Position numbers and translations under genes: made by a program. The notes beneath the pieces are model-generated. The model did not search any database. It was given only the letters and a program-made list of their open reading frames with translations, and was not told the DNA's origin. 64,000 nucleotides of DNA. Source: Diprion similis (lineage: Eukaryota; Arthropoda; Insecta; Hymenoptera; Diprionidae). Where the stretch lies: positions 2,356,001 through 2,420,000 of the forward strand of contig NC_060118.1 of NCBI RefSeq assembly GCF_021155765.1. The letters run 5' to 3'. Positions 34,157-42,996 of this stretch are shown in pieces (position 1 is the first letter of the stretch; every line of letters begins with the position of its first letter).

Positions 34157-36197
34157 TCTTCAAACAATAATATTAGCTTCGCGAATTCCTCCGCTATTGA
34201 GATAATCTCATTCGTGTTGTAACGGTTTGAATAAGCCCGCCTAATATAAATGACTAGTATAGTAGATTTTAAGCCAAATTTGATCACTGTCGTCAGGTGT
34301 TCACGAGTTCCGTCGTGACCGTTCCTCGTCCTCACTCTCTTGTCGACGCCTGATATAATAACATGTAAAATTTCCACATCCATATTAAGTGAGCTCGTCG
34401 AAAACGAAAAGTACATAACATATCTTAATAATTTATTTGAAAGTTGACGAAAAATATTCAAAACCTTTTATAAAAGTGCTATACAAATATATCAAAACGA
34501 ACGAGAATAATAAAACGACGCAAAATTGAACGATTTACGAAAACGAAAACGAGAGAACATAATGGAAATTAAACGAATATTAATGGACGATAACGAGGCG
34601 CAAATCTGCTAGGCATATTAACGATAAGTTTTATTTCTACATTTATATACTATATTTTCACCGACATTTATTCTTTATTATACATTTTTAAAAATTTGCA
34701 CCCATATACTCCAATCTATATACAAACCTAGCTTATTTACATTCATATACATGTTTCTATATACAATCTTGTTAATTTACACTTATACACTCATCTATAT
34801 ACATAAACCTGTCTTATTTACACTCATATACACATATCTCTATACATATTTTCGCCAATTTACACCATATTTAACACAATATAAAACCGGCGTATTTATT
34901 AATATTATTAATGCTGTTTTTTCTTTTCTGATTTATTGAGTTTTTTTTCATCTTGAAACCAAACATAAAAAAAAAAATAAAGAAAGAGTAATCATAAATG
35001 GAAAAATTAAAATAAAATTATATATGATATACATGTTATTTATACTTTTCTTATTTCTTTTATCATATTTTATTATTGTTGTAATAGAAACAAAATAATC
35101 TGTTACAGTGTGAGCCGTGTTACCGGCAGCCTCGGAACGACTCAATAACCACAACCTGTCCACCAACTCGTTTGGATCATCCCAATATGTATACTCTAAT
35201 CGAGAATTCTTTTGCACGATATGTTTACTGGTGTTGAGACCTTCACCGAGTGCCGAGCGACTTGGAAATAACTTGCGTATAACGTTCCGATATTTGTAGG
35301 ATTTATTACCGCATACTTGACCAGTTTTTAGATAGCCTCTTTGTGGGCATTTGTAGAACCTATGATGTCGCGATATTTACGAAGATCATCATCCGTGTAA
35401 ATATCTTCGTCGGGGATTTTCTTAAACATGAGTTCCAATATACCCGGAGTTGTTTTGAATCGCATGTTTTTAACGTAAAAATGATCTAGCTCAAATTCAA
35501 TCGGTGAGTCACCAATCATGAAACCAGAGGCCCCATCATTGTTCACAAATCTAATTCCGTAAACCGAATCCATTGTATTTGCCGTATCGCGAATTAAATT
35601 CATTATATAATTCTTGGCCAAAGTGCCAAAGTTTTCCTCGAACGCGCGTTCCATATGCGTTGAAGTATCAGGGTCAGCCATCTGCTCCATCAACGCCGAC
35701 CGCGGCGATTCCGTATGAGATTCGGTGACTGGTGTAAACCGTTTCACGCAAGACGGGAATAGTTCGCTCAATCGTAACGTTCGCGTCATCTTCAATATCA
35801 CTGCTTTCACGCGTATTGGGTGTAGATTTCTCCAGACCCCCTCCGCGTTGAAACACTTTCCTGATAAGCGATTGACTCTTTTTCTGTATGCGATATTCTA
35901 AGTTTGGAGTCTGTTTGTAATGTCCCAAGCCATACTATTATTCAATTCATCTTCATCATTTTCAGCAAACACTTCAGGCTTTATAGCATCCGCTTTGAAC
36001 TCAGATGCCTTTGCTATAGCAGTCAGCGGCTCAACAATCGGTTTAAAAGTTCTCTCCATCGCTTCGCTGTCGGCTATGCGATCAGTTTTCAATGCTTGAT
36101 ATTTCTTCCTCACCGCATCGCTTGCTTCCACTATCTTGCGCTTCAAATCGGCCTCAGATTTCGTTGTCTTCAGCATACTTAAAGATGTTATAGGCAC
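34153..36197 (-). pseudogene. Conserved Polinton protein between ATPase and integrase, broken
   Basis: Read on the minus strand from ATG 36197. Segments are 36197-35898, then a second frame to about 35760, then a third frame to a TAG at 35328, then LEYTYWDDPNELVDRL near 35200-35100, and finally NEIISIAEEF... ending in TGA at 34153. At least three frameshifts or stops and the solo LTR interrupt it. Signature segments include GDSPIEFELDHF, LELMFKKIPDEDIYTDDDL and YWDDPNELVDRL. I recall these from an unnamed protein conserved in many Polintons. The function is unknown. Confidence 0.7.
34218..35107. mobile_element. Probable solo LTR (890 bp) inserted in a Polinton gene
   Basis: Begins TGTAACGGTTTG, ends ATCTGTTACA, and is flanked by GTGT on both sides (34214-34217 and 35108-35111). 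TG...CA ends with a 4-bp duplication are what a Gypsy-type solo LTR leaves. Coding of the conserved Polinton protein stops at one edge and resumes, in frame, at the other. The interior (about 34640-34890) holds degenerate repeats around tttacactcatatac. A MITE with short TIRs is the alternative. Confidence 0.65.
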
Positions 36198-36235
36198 ACA
36201 TTCAGACGTAACACTGTTACCTCAGGCGGGTTACA

Positions 36236-36928
36236 TCACGTTTTTATGATAAATTCATCGAATCCTCTGCGATATCGACCGGAATTCATAGGACTATCTT
36301 TATCAATCGTAAGAAATCCATACTTCGAACGCCAGCAGATAGAGCATAATTTTTCAAATTCAGCATACTTCATATCTGTATTCACATGATCATCGAATAC
36401 ATGCCACAAGTTCTTAGCGTCTTGTTTGAAGAGAATTATGAAGTTTGCATTGTCACGAATCAGATGTTTGGGGATTCTTGTGTATGTTTGACACAGATAG
36501 AAACAATCAACTGATTTATGTCGACCCATGCAGAAATATTCCCTAACCACGTCCTGCTTATCACAGACAATATCGTCGAAAATAAAAATCGTGTTCGGCT
36601 TGGATTGCTCCACCGGAATTACGTCACAATTGTTGGAATAGGTAAGATAGGACACACCAGGTACACGATTCAAGACCTTGCGTAAATATTCATATTTTGG
36701 TTGTGCCAAAGACTTGGAATATATGTATACATTCTGGAAACGTAATCCGTTGGGATTAATGAGAAGGCTGATAACTACGTTGGTTTTTCCGCAATTCGAC
36801 GGTCCGCAAATAATACTTCTTACGGATGTCGGTAATAGTTTACCGTGGCGATTAATTTTTGACACATGTTGCACGTCGTTGTCCAAATTTTTGATTGGTA
36901 AAGTGACGGACTGTTTTATAAATTTCAT
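36236..36928 (-). CDS. Polinton packaging ATPase (A32/FtsK-HerA type)
   Basis: An intact 230-codon frame from ATG 36928. The Walker A motif GPSNCGKT is at about residues 42-49. The Walker B-like TIFIFDDI is at about 113-120, followed by a sensor-like region. Length and motif spacing fit the Polinton genome-packaging ATPases related to poxvirus A32, which would load DNA into the capsid. It is transcribed divergently from the PLA2-like gene, with only 68 bp between the start codons, so the promoters must be very compact. No break seen. Confidence 0.92.
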   Translation of the reverse strand: MKFIKQSVTLPIKNLDNDVQHVSKINRHGKLLPTSVRSIICGPSNCGKTNVVISLLINPNGLRFQNVYIYSKSLAQPKYEYLRKVLNRVPGVSYLTYSNNCDVIPVEQSKPNTIFIFDDIVCDKQDVVREYFCMGRHKSVDCFYLCQTYTRIPKHLIRDNANFIILFKQDAKNLWHVFDDHVNTDMKYAEFEKLCSICWRSKYGFLTIDKDSPMNSGRYRRGFDEFIIKT

Positions 36929-36996
36929 GTTGTTGCATGAGTCTCAGTGGGCGAATACATACCGATCAGTTGTTTTTCGGATGCTTGATAGCACAC

Positions 36997-37719
36997 ATGC
37001 CCAGAGGACGAGGAATGTTAAATACCGCAATCAACAATTTGCCCATTGAGCTACATCTACCGGGTTATCAGTTCTGCGGTCCTGTAACACGTTTGCAGCA
37101 GCGTCTTGCCAGCGGTCAAACGGGAGTGAATTTGTTGGACAAAGCCTGTTGAGAATATGATATTGCCTATGCGAAAAGCAAAGATCTAAAATTTAGACAC
37201 GAGGCTGATAAAAGGTTGGCTCAGGCAGCGTTGCAACGCAGTCGTGACAAGGACGCAAAGTGGACAGAACGTGCAGCAGGTTGGGCAGTTAACAAAACCA
37301 TGCGTGCTAAAGTCAAACTTGGTATGGGTATTAGAAAACCCTCGGTACGTGCTGCTATAACATCCGCACGTCAAGCGGTGAAAAAGTTTAAACCGACGGA
37401 CAAAGGGAGCGCGATACGCATAGCGCTTAAAGCAGCGAAACAGGCAATTGGAGGGGATAAGAAGAATGTTAAATTGCCCAGAGTGTTGAAGGTTGCAAAG
37501 CATGGTGGTTTTCTATCGCTATTAATACCCATGTTCGCGGGGCTATCAGCCGCGGGATCGTTGGCAGGTGGGGCGGCCGGCATCGCTAAAGCAGTGAATG
37601 ATGCGTCGAGCGCGGCTAAAAAATTGGAAGAAAACGAACGTCACAATAAGACAATGGAGGCTATCGCATTGGGCGGACGTGGTAGGGGACTTCATTTAGC
37701 ACCTTACAAGAAAGGATAG
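36997..37719 (+). pseudogene. PLA2-like domain protein of the Polinton, in-frame stop
   Basis: ATG 36997 opens a short basic leader, then a parvovirus-type phospholipase A2-like domain: LPGYQFCGP is the calcium-binding-loop region and the following DKAC...YDIAY is the active-site helix. A TGA at 37150 interrupts the frame inside this helix. The catalytic His position of the HDxxY-type motif is read as Tyr. The rest is basic and Ala/Gly-rich, with a hydrophobic stretch (LLIPMFAGLSAAGSLAGG). Such proteins in Polintons and related viruses are thought to help membrane passage. This copy is doubly damaged. Confidence 0.82.
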
Positions 37720-37823
37720 GGGCTATTCTTGAAATCAACCAACAAGCTAAAAAAAAACTCCAAAACGTGAAACTTCCGCAAGGGGTTACTACAGACCGTG
37801 AACTGTGAAAATTTGCCAAAAAG

Positions 37824-38129
37824 ATGAAAATATCACATTTCCGGGGTATTTTCATGCGGAACAATTTATCGAAACGAATCAGAGTTCGCGAGAGCGGAAT
37901 TATAAATTTAGATAGTGATGCGGGAGTGGGGACACATTGGGTGGCTTATAAAAAAATTGGACACAACGTGTATTATTACGACAGTTTTGGCAATTTACCA
38001 CCGCCGAACGAAGTTGTGCGATACTTCGGTGGAAGGAATGTTATCTGGTACAATCATGACAGGCATCAGTCTGACAACGCATCCAATTGCGGAGAGTTGT
38101 GTTTGAAATTTCTCGCAGCGAAGGAATAA
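37824..38129 (+). pseudogene. Adenain-like cysteine protease of the Polinton, N-terminus damaged
   Basis: The 101-codon frame from ATG 37824 contains GTHWVAY (catalytic His), YYDSFG (acidic residue) and SNCGELCLKFL (catalytic Cys), the order expected for C5/adenain proteases that process capsid proteins. A TGA at about 37807 lies just upstream in the same frame, where related proteins seem to begin, so the N-terminus may be lost. The TAA stop overlaps the next ATG (TAATG at 38127-38131). Confidence 0.83.
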
Positions 38130-38860
38130 TGTCTATAACCTTCACGTTAACGGGTAATACATCGACCCTGAGTGCGAATTACTTTCCACCGATAATTCTA
38201 AATCACCGTAAATCGTATTCAATGTCACTGGTCACGTTTCAATCATACAATTCAATACCCAACATTGATGAAACATGCAACAGCTTAGGTCATAATTACA
38301 ATAATCGAATTACTATACCAACGGGGTCGTATACCATTGAGGATGTAAACAAATATCTGCAAAAACATATGGAATAAGTGATTGATGTTTCACAAAATGT
38401 TAGCGCTGGTAAAAAGGTGGTCGAAGGACCAAACATAATAATTCGAGCCAACAATAATACACTTAAATCGGAAGTTTGGTGTAGATGGGACATTGATTTC
38501 TTGGATGATAACTCGATAGCGCCATTGTTAGGGTTTGATGATGGTGAGATACGTAAAGCAGGGGAATGGCACGAGTCGACAAACCCGATAAAAATATCTA
38601 AAGTTAATTCCATTAAAGTGGAGTGTAGCGTAACATATGGCGCATTCAGCAATAGTTCGCAGGCTCACACGATACACGAATTTTCACCAGACGTTCCACC
38701 AGGTTATAAAATTTCGGAATCGCCCCGGAGCATCATCTACATGCCGGTGAGTGTTCGCGTGATTGACAACATAACGCTGAGTATAGTAGACCAGAGCGGA
38801 GCACCGGTCAATTTCAGAGGGGAAGAAATCACTATACGACTTCACTTGAAAGAAGATTGA
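38129..38860 (+). pseudogene. Polinton minor capsid (penton-like) protein, in-frame stop
   Basis: ATG 38129 to TGA 38860, 243 codons, with one TAA at 38375-38377 in the otherwise continuous frame. The N-terminal half is hydrophobic and beta-rich, and the C-terminal half (IAPLLGFDDGEI...) fits a single-jelly-roll capsid protein. Its position before the major capsid gene and its length support a penton-like role. No distinctive catalytic motif, so the assignment rests on context and general character. Confidence 0.7.
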
Positions 38861-38862
38861 AA

Positions 38863-39021
38863 ATGCTAACATACAACAACGCATATAATCAAGCATCCAG
38901 CACTGTTTCGGTCAGTACTGAATCGCCGAGGGATACAAAAGGGTCACTAAATTCCGAACGTTTGCTTACTTCAAAAAGCAAGAAGATTTTGATTTCGCTG
39001 GGGTTTAAACTTCGAAAATGA
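38863..39021 (+). CDS. Small 52-residue protein upstream of the major capsid gene
   Basis: ATG 38863 lies two bases after the minor capsid stop. The frame ends in TGA at 39019-39021, overlapping the major capsid ATG (ATGA). The C-terminal KKILISLGFKLRK resembles short peptides encoded before the capsid gene in other Polintons. Function unknown. Confidence 0.5.
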   Translation: MLTYNNAYNQASSTVSVSTESPRDTKGSLNSERLLTSKSKKILISLGFKLRK

Positions 39022-40241
39022 TGTCCAACATCCTGAGAATCGATGCATCGCCGGTCTACGACAACAGCATCAACCAGGCGATCGTGCATGCACATAATCC
39101 GTATGCAAATTCCTCCTACAACAATAACGACGAGATACGCATTTTGATACAACAGCAGGATTTGTGTGTGCTGCCGAGTGAGAGTTTCATCTACATTCAG
39201 GGAAAAGCTTTCAAAATTGTTGCGAGTGCGATAAATTATCAAATTGATTCTGAGCTGGAAAAAAACTTTCCGTGTTTTTTCTTCGATGAAATACGCTACG
39301 AATTGAATGGTGTAGAAATTGATCGTTGTAAGAATGTAGGAATAACATCAACGTTGAAAAATTATATTTCGCTGGATCAGAGTCAGAAAAATGCCATGGA
39401 AATATTTGGATGGAGGGATGGTGGATATAAAAGCAACCACCACACGGGTGATTTCAGCCTGTATATTCCATTGAATACCGTGCTGGGTTTCGCAGAAGAT
39501 TATAAGAAAATTGTTGCCAACGCTCGACACGAACTCATTCTCATACGAAGCAGAACCGATAAAAATTGCTACAAAACTGGTGCAGCTGTGGAAGACATGC
39601 GTTTGGAAATAACAAAATTATAATGGAGAATACCGCATGTGATGCCATCGGATGTTGAAAAGCTGTCGCTATTGAGAATATTGGAGAAAAATCAACCGAT
39701 ACAGATGTGCTTCAGATCTTGGTCGTTGCACGAATATCCCAATTTACCGAAATCTAAAATGCAAGTTTGGCCCATCAAAATAGCAACGCAACTGGAAAAA
39801 CCAAGATATGTGATATTTGCATTGCAAAGAAATCGGAAGGAAAACGTGAAGAATCATGCGAGTTATTTCAACCATTGCGATTTACGCAACGTTAAGCTAT
39901 TTTTGAACAGTGATTCATATCCATATGAAAATCTAAACGTAAGCTGTAAAAATGAACAATTTGCTCTACTGTACGATATGTATGCTAAATTCCAGAATTC
40001 GTATTATGGAACTGTGAATAGGCCCATTCTGGATATGCAAACTTACATCAAGGATGCAGCAATAATAGTGATAGATTGTTCGCGACAAAATGAATCTATA
40101 AAAAGTGCTACAGTTGACATACGAATAGAATTTGAGAGCGAAACGGATATAGAGGATGGCACGGCTACTTATTGTCTCATACTGCACGATAGAATCGTCA
40201 AGTACACACCTCTAACGAACGTTGTTCGAAAATTGCTGTAA
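39018..40241 (+). pseudogene. Polinton major capsid protein (double jelly-roll type), in-frame stop
   Basis: The frame runs from ATG 39018 to TAA 40239-40241, 408 codons, with a single TAA at 39621-39623. The N-terminal part holds conserved segments (LRIDASPVYDNS..., CFFFDEIRYELNG) and the C-terminal part continues the same frame. The placement downstream of protease and minor capsid genes matches Polinton major capsid genes, whose products assemble icosahedral shells. The stop would truncate it at half length. A second ATG directly follows the first. Confidence 0.83.
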
Positions 40242-40741
40242 TGGATTGTATGTTCGTGGATGTGCAGGGATTTATCGGCGTTGGGAATAAATTCGTGGTG
40301 AAAGAAGTCGCATTTTATGAGAACGTAGCAAAGACTATGAGCCATTACATATTTCGAGATCCATACGCCTGGAACCTGTTGTCGAATGAACTGCGCCATC
40401 AAGTGAAGTATCTTACGCATAATCATCATGGATTCCAGTGGACTGATGGTTTTACAACTTACGGCAACTTGAGAAGGATTATGCGCGATCACCTGGGCAG
40501 AACGCCGTTGGTGCTTGTCAAGGGATTGGAAAAAATTCGTTGGTTGGAGGAATATGCGGAAAATTTGAATGCGGTGGATATGATGGAATTGGGCTGTCCA
40601 GCGATTGGAATGTTGAGGAAATCCTACGACAAGAAGATTGTTGATTGCAGTTTTCATGCAGGGATTTGTGCGTTTGAAAACGTGCAACTCATGAGACTGT
40701 GGTACAATGAATATCAGGACAAGAGTAATTTCGATGAATGA
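40241..40741 (+). CDS. Conserved Polinton-associated protein, 166 residues
   Basis: The ATG overlaps the capsid stop (TAATG, 40239-40243). The frame is intact to TGA 40741 and is followed by AATAAA at about 40742. It opens with CMFVDVQGFIGVGNKFVVKE, and contains NLNAVDMMELGCPAIG near the C-terminus. I have seen similar small proteins in insect Polintons and as loose genes. The D(V)QGF start suggests a nuclease-like fold, but this is a guess. Confidence 0.6.
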   Translation: MDCMFVDVQGFIGVGNKFVVKEVAFYENVAKTMSHYIFRDPYAWNLLSNELRHQVKYLTHNHHGFQWTDGFTTYGNLRRIMRDHLGRTPLVLVKGLEKIRWLEEYAENLNAVDMMELGCPAIGMLRKSYDKKIVDCSFHAGICAFENVQLMRLWYNEYQDKSNFDE

Positions 40742-40817
40742 AATAAATGTACACTGAAAAATAAAAAATTGATCATATTTTTAATAAAGTTGTTTATTCA
40801 ATCAATACATTTTTTTA

Positions 40818-41261
40818 TCAATAAGGTTTAAATTTGTTTTTTTGAGTGGTTTGGCGTTTGCGTTCAGGTTTGCTGCCGGGGAGTTTGCGGATTCGGGAGA
40901 TGACTTTCGCAGTCAGGTCACCCAAAAGCTGATATTCGGGAGAGCTTCGGTTGGTTGTGAACTGCATGTTGGACAGAGCGGTTCGCCACCAGTCAGTCTT
41001 GTCAGTTCGTAGAATATCCTTGGTATTGTAGATTTTAATTTGGACGGTTACCTCTCCGTTGCCGACGTCGTTGTTGAGAGAACAGGAATGTGTGTCGGTG
41101 AGTAGTTTGATGAATTCGGGAATACCAGTCTTCGGCTCGTTCTCCGGTAATACATCCCATTCGGGTAGCAGTTGACTCAAACCAAAGTCTCCGAAAAATG
41201 AGTTGTTCGACGCAGTTGGTGGCTCATCGAGTAAGTTTGTCTGTGACAAAATATAATTCAT
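40818..41261 (-). CDS. Unrecognised Polinton protein, 147 residues
   Basis: Minus-strand frame from ATG 41261, converging on the preceding gene. It is acidic at the N-terminus, with a basic C-terminal tail (KPERKRQTTQKNKFK). A further ATG-led frame just upstream (about 41325) overlaps its start out of frame, so the true start is uncertain. No known motif. Confidence 0.45.
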   Translation of the reverse strand: MNYILSQTNLLDEPPTASNNSFFGDFGLSQLLPEWDVLPENEPKTGIPEFIKLLTDTHSCSLNNDVGNGEVTVQIKIYNTKDILRTDKTDWWRTALSNMQFTTNRSSPEYQLLGDLTAKVISRIRKLPGSKPERKRQTTQKNKFKPY

Positions 41262-41692
41262 TGGTTAGAATGCGATCAACGCCGACGGCGCGGTGTATAT
41301 TAACCAATTCTTGCAGTTCAGCCATTGCGTGTAGATTGTTCAGCTTGCGTGGATACCGTTCAGCTTGCCGAGTGATTGTGACTTGAGGCGGTGTATGATG
41401 AAGTTTTTATATACAGGGAAAAATGGTGGTGGGAGTACGAAACAATGATGGGCTGTGAGCAATAACTCACTTGAGAACGTTCTGCATACAATGCAATTCT
41501 GTTGCATATGGAAGAAGAGCATATAAATGACTAATTATAAACCTGCATTTTGCGAAAATTAATGGCAGGGTAATTGACTATTAGGAGGCGGAAGTTGATG
41601 ACCTTTGAGCATGAGGCCGGAAATGATAATGCAGTCATTATATAATCAGGGAATGTGCGAGTGCGGTGTTGGAGGCGTGTTCCAACGTTGAA
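41262..41692. other. Polinton intergenic stretch
   Basis: Between two minus-strand genes. It holds the possible upstream start of the 147-residue protein (near 41325) and otherwise no recognisable feature. Confidence 0.4.
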
Positions 41693-42200
41693 TTAGAAGT
41701 AAAAATTAATACTTTCAGCAACATGTTTCAATTTGACCATCAGTTCTTCGCACTTGGTACAACCCTCTGTTGGCCGGGTTGTTTCGAATAAACTATCTCC
41801 ACAAACTCGACACGTGAACGAGTCAGGTTTCACGAACGAGATGTGGAATAGCACATTATTGTCGAAATGTTTTATGTTGGCGCTGCAAAAAGTGATGTTT
41901 TGTAAGCGATTTTGATGGTAGATGATTTTAAGGCGTTGTGTATACTCACTGGATGACAGAACATCGCAGGCAAATGTAGCCTGGTACATTTTTTTCACGG
42001 ATGGCACTAACTGTGCCGCAACGAACTCGAGCCCACTGCTGGGCAAAGTGTCCTCGCAGAGGCACGCCGGTTAGCCGTCTAAGGTCGGTCCAGTTGAGTT
42101 GGGCCGCAACTACAGCAACGTTGTTGTTCAGGTGAAAGTCTGAAATGATAAAGCAGATTTTATGACTGTGGATTTTTGCTGGCGGACCGCTTTTATCCAA
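41693..42200 (-). CDS. Spliced small zinc-binding protein at the Polinton right end
   Basis: An upstream exon (to about 41952) ends ICLRCSVI at donor ATCCA|GTGAGT in phase 2. After a ~70-bp intron with acceptor cacttttTGCAG it continues in the phase that reads ANIKHFDNNVLF...CRVCGDSLF...CTKCEEL to the stop at 41693. Two CxxC pairs in the second exon suggest a zinc ribbon. An acceptor-like atcatttcag before DFHLNNN implies an earlier exon. The function is unknown. Confidence 0.5.
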
Positions 42201-42240
42201 CGATAATGCTAGGGTGGGGTGAAAGAATCTTGGGGATCGT

Positions 42241-42647
42241 GTTACTTTGGGATGCGCTAAATCGCGAAAAACCGACAGGTTTATGCGAAGGGGTTAATCG
42301 GGCAACATTGTAAGTTTTTCGCGAAAACAAGGTAATTTTGGACGACAGGTTTTTGTAGAAGTTAAAATCAGCCTCGGCGTATTAATTGGGCAGCTGGCCA
42401 GACGTGATCGAGCAGCTGAACGTAAACGGGGGAGTTCTACTTACCATTGCACTCTCTGATGGTAATCACCCACACACGCAATGCGATGGTAATCACCCAC
42501 TGATGATAATACTCACGTGGGTTAGGAACCGCGGGTTGAGAACCACGGGTTGAGAACCACGGGTTGAGAACCACGGTCCAACACACACACACACACACCT
42601 CACACGGAAATACACGCGTTGGTCCAGAATATCCCATAGAACTTATA
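42241..42647 (-). repeat. Polinton right terminal inverted repeat
   Basis: Reverse complement of 26848-27292 with scattered differences. It includes a (CA)n tract and three tandem copies of gaaccacgggttga. The outermost 16-18 bases (atatcccatagaactt) do not follow the left copy. They equal the tip of the neighbouring P-element. Confidence 0.87.
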
Positions 42648-42795
42648 CTACAAGTTCTATGATATCCACTGGAAGGGGAATAGCCCATCTCGGCAATGAG
42701 TGAAACTGACGCCAACATGTTGAGACAAAGATATATCTCTATCTCCATTCGTAACGTCCAGTTCCCCTTCCAGCGCGTACCCCTCACCTGTATAG
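42648..42795 (+). repeat. P-element left terminal and subterminal inverted repeat
   Basis: Pairs with 46945-47069. It contains two copies of the ggaaggggaa core, one direct and one inverted (ttccccttcc at about 42767), on either side of the aacatgttgaga block. They are candidate transposase-binding sites. Confidence 0.75.
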
Positions 42796-42996
42796 TCACG
42801 CGCGCAATTTGAAGTTAGGGTTAGGATAAAATTTAAATTTATTACGTATCGCAAGAATAATTTTATTTAAATAATATGAATAAAGGGGTAAAAGAGTATG
42901 GTTGTTTTTTATAATTCAATTAAGACGGTCGACAAGAATGACAACAGAAAAAGTACTACTAATGCCTTACTAGGCTATCATTCATGAAACCTATCT

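Larger units (their letters stand above)
26848..42647. mobile_element. Polinton/Maverick (virus-like) transposon, about 15.8 kb, decayed
   Basis: Bounded by ~400-bp inverted repeats. It encodes the diagnostic Polinton set: protein-primed family B DNA polymerase, retrovirus-type integrase, A32/FtsK-like packaging ATPase, adenain-like cysteine protease, minor capsid (penton-like) protein, double-jelly-roll-type major capsid protein, plus a PLA2-like protein and accessory genes. Length and gene set are typical. Polymerase, integrase, PLA2-like, minor capsid, major capsid and a conserved gene all carry stops or frameshifts, while the ATPase and the 167-codon gene are open. No clean 6-bp target duplication could be read. 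The left end is in the inverted array, and the right end meets a P-element. Confidence 0.93.

Noticed and set aside
34153..34461. 102-codon minus-strand frame before the integrase as a separate gene
   Set aside because: Only its last ~23 codons are coding, as the end of the conserved Polinton gene; the rest is solo-LTR sequence.
34680..34890. CRISPR-like or minisatellite array around tttacactcatatac
   Set aside because: Repeats are degenerate and low-complexity, without regular spacers, and lie inside a solo LTR in eukaryotic DNA.
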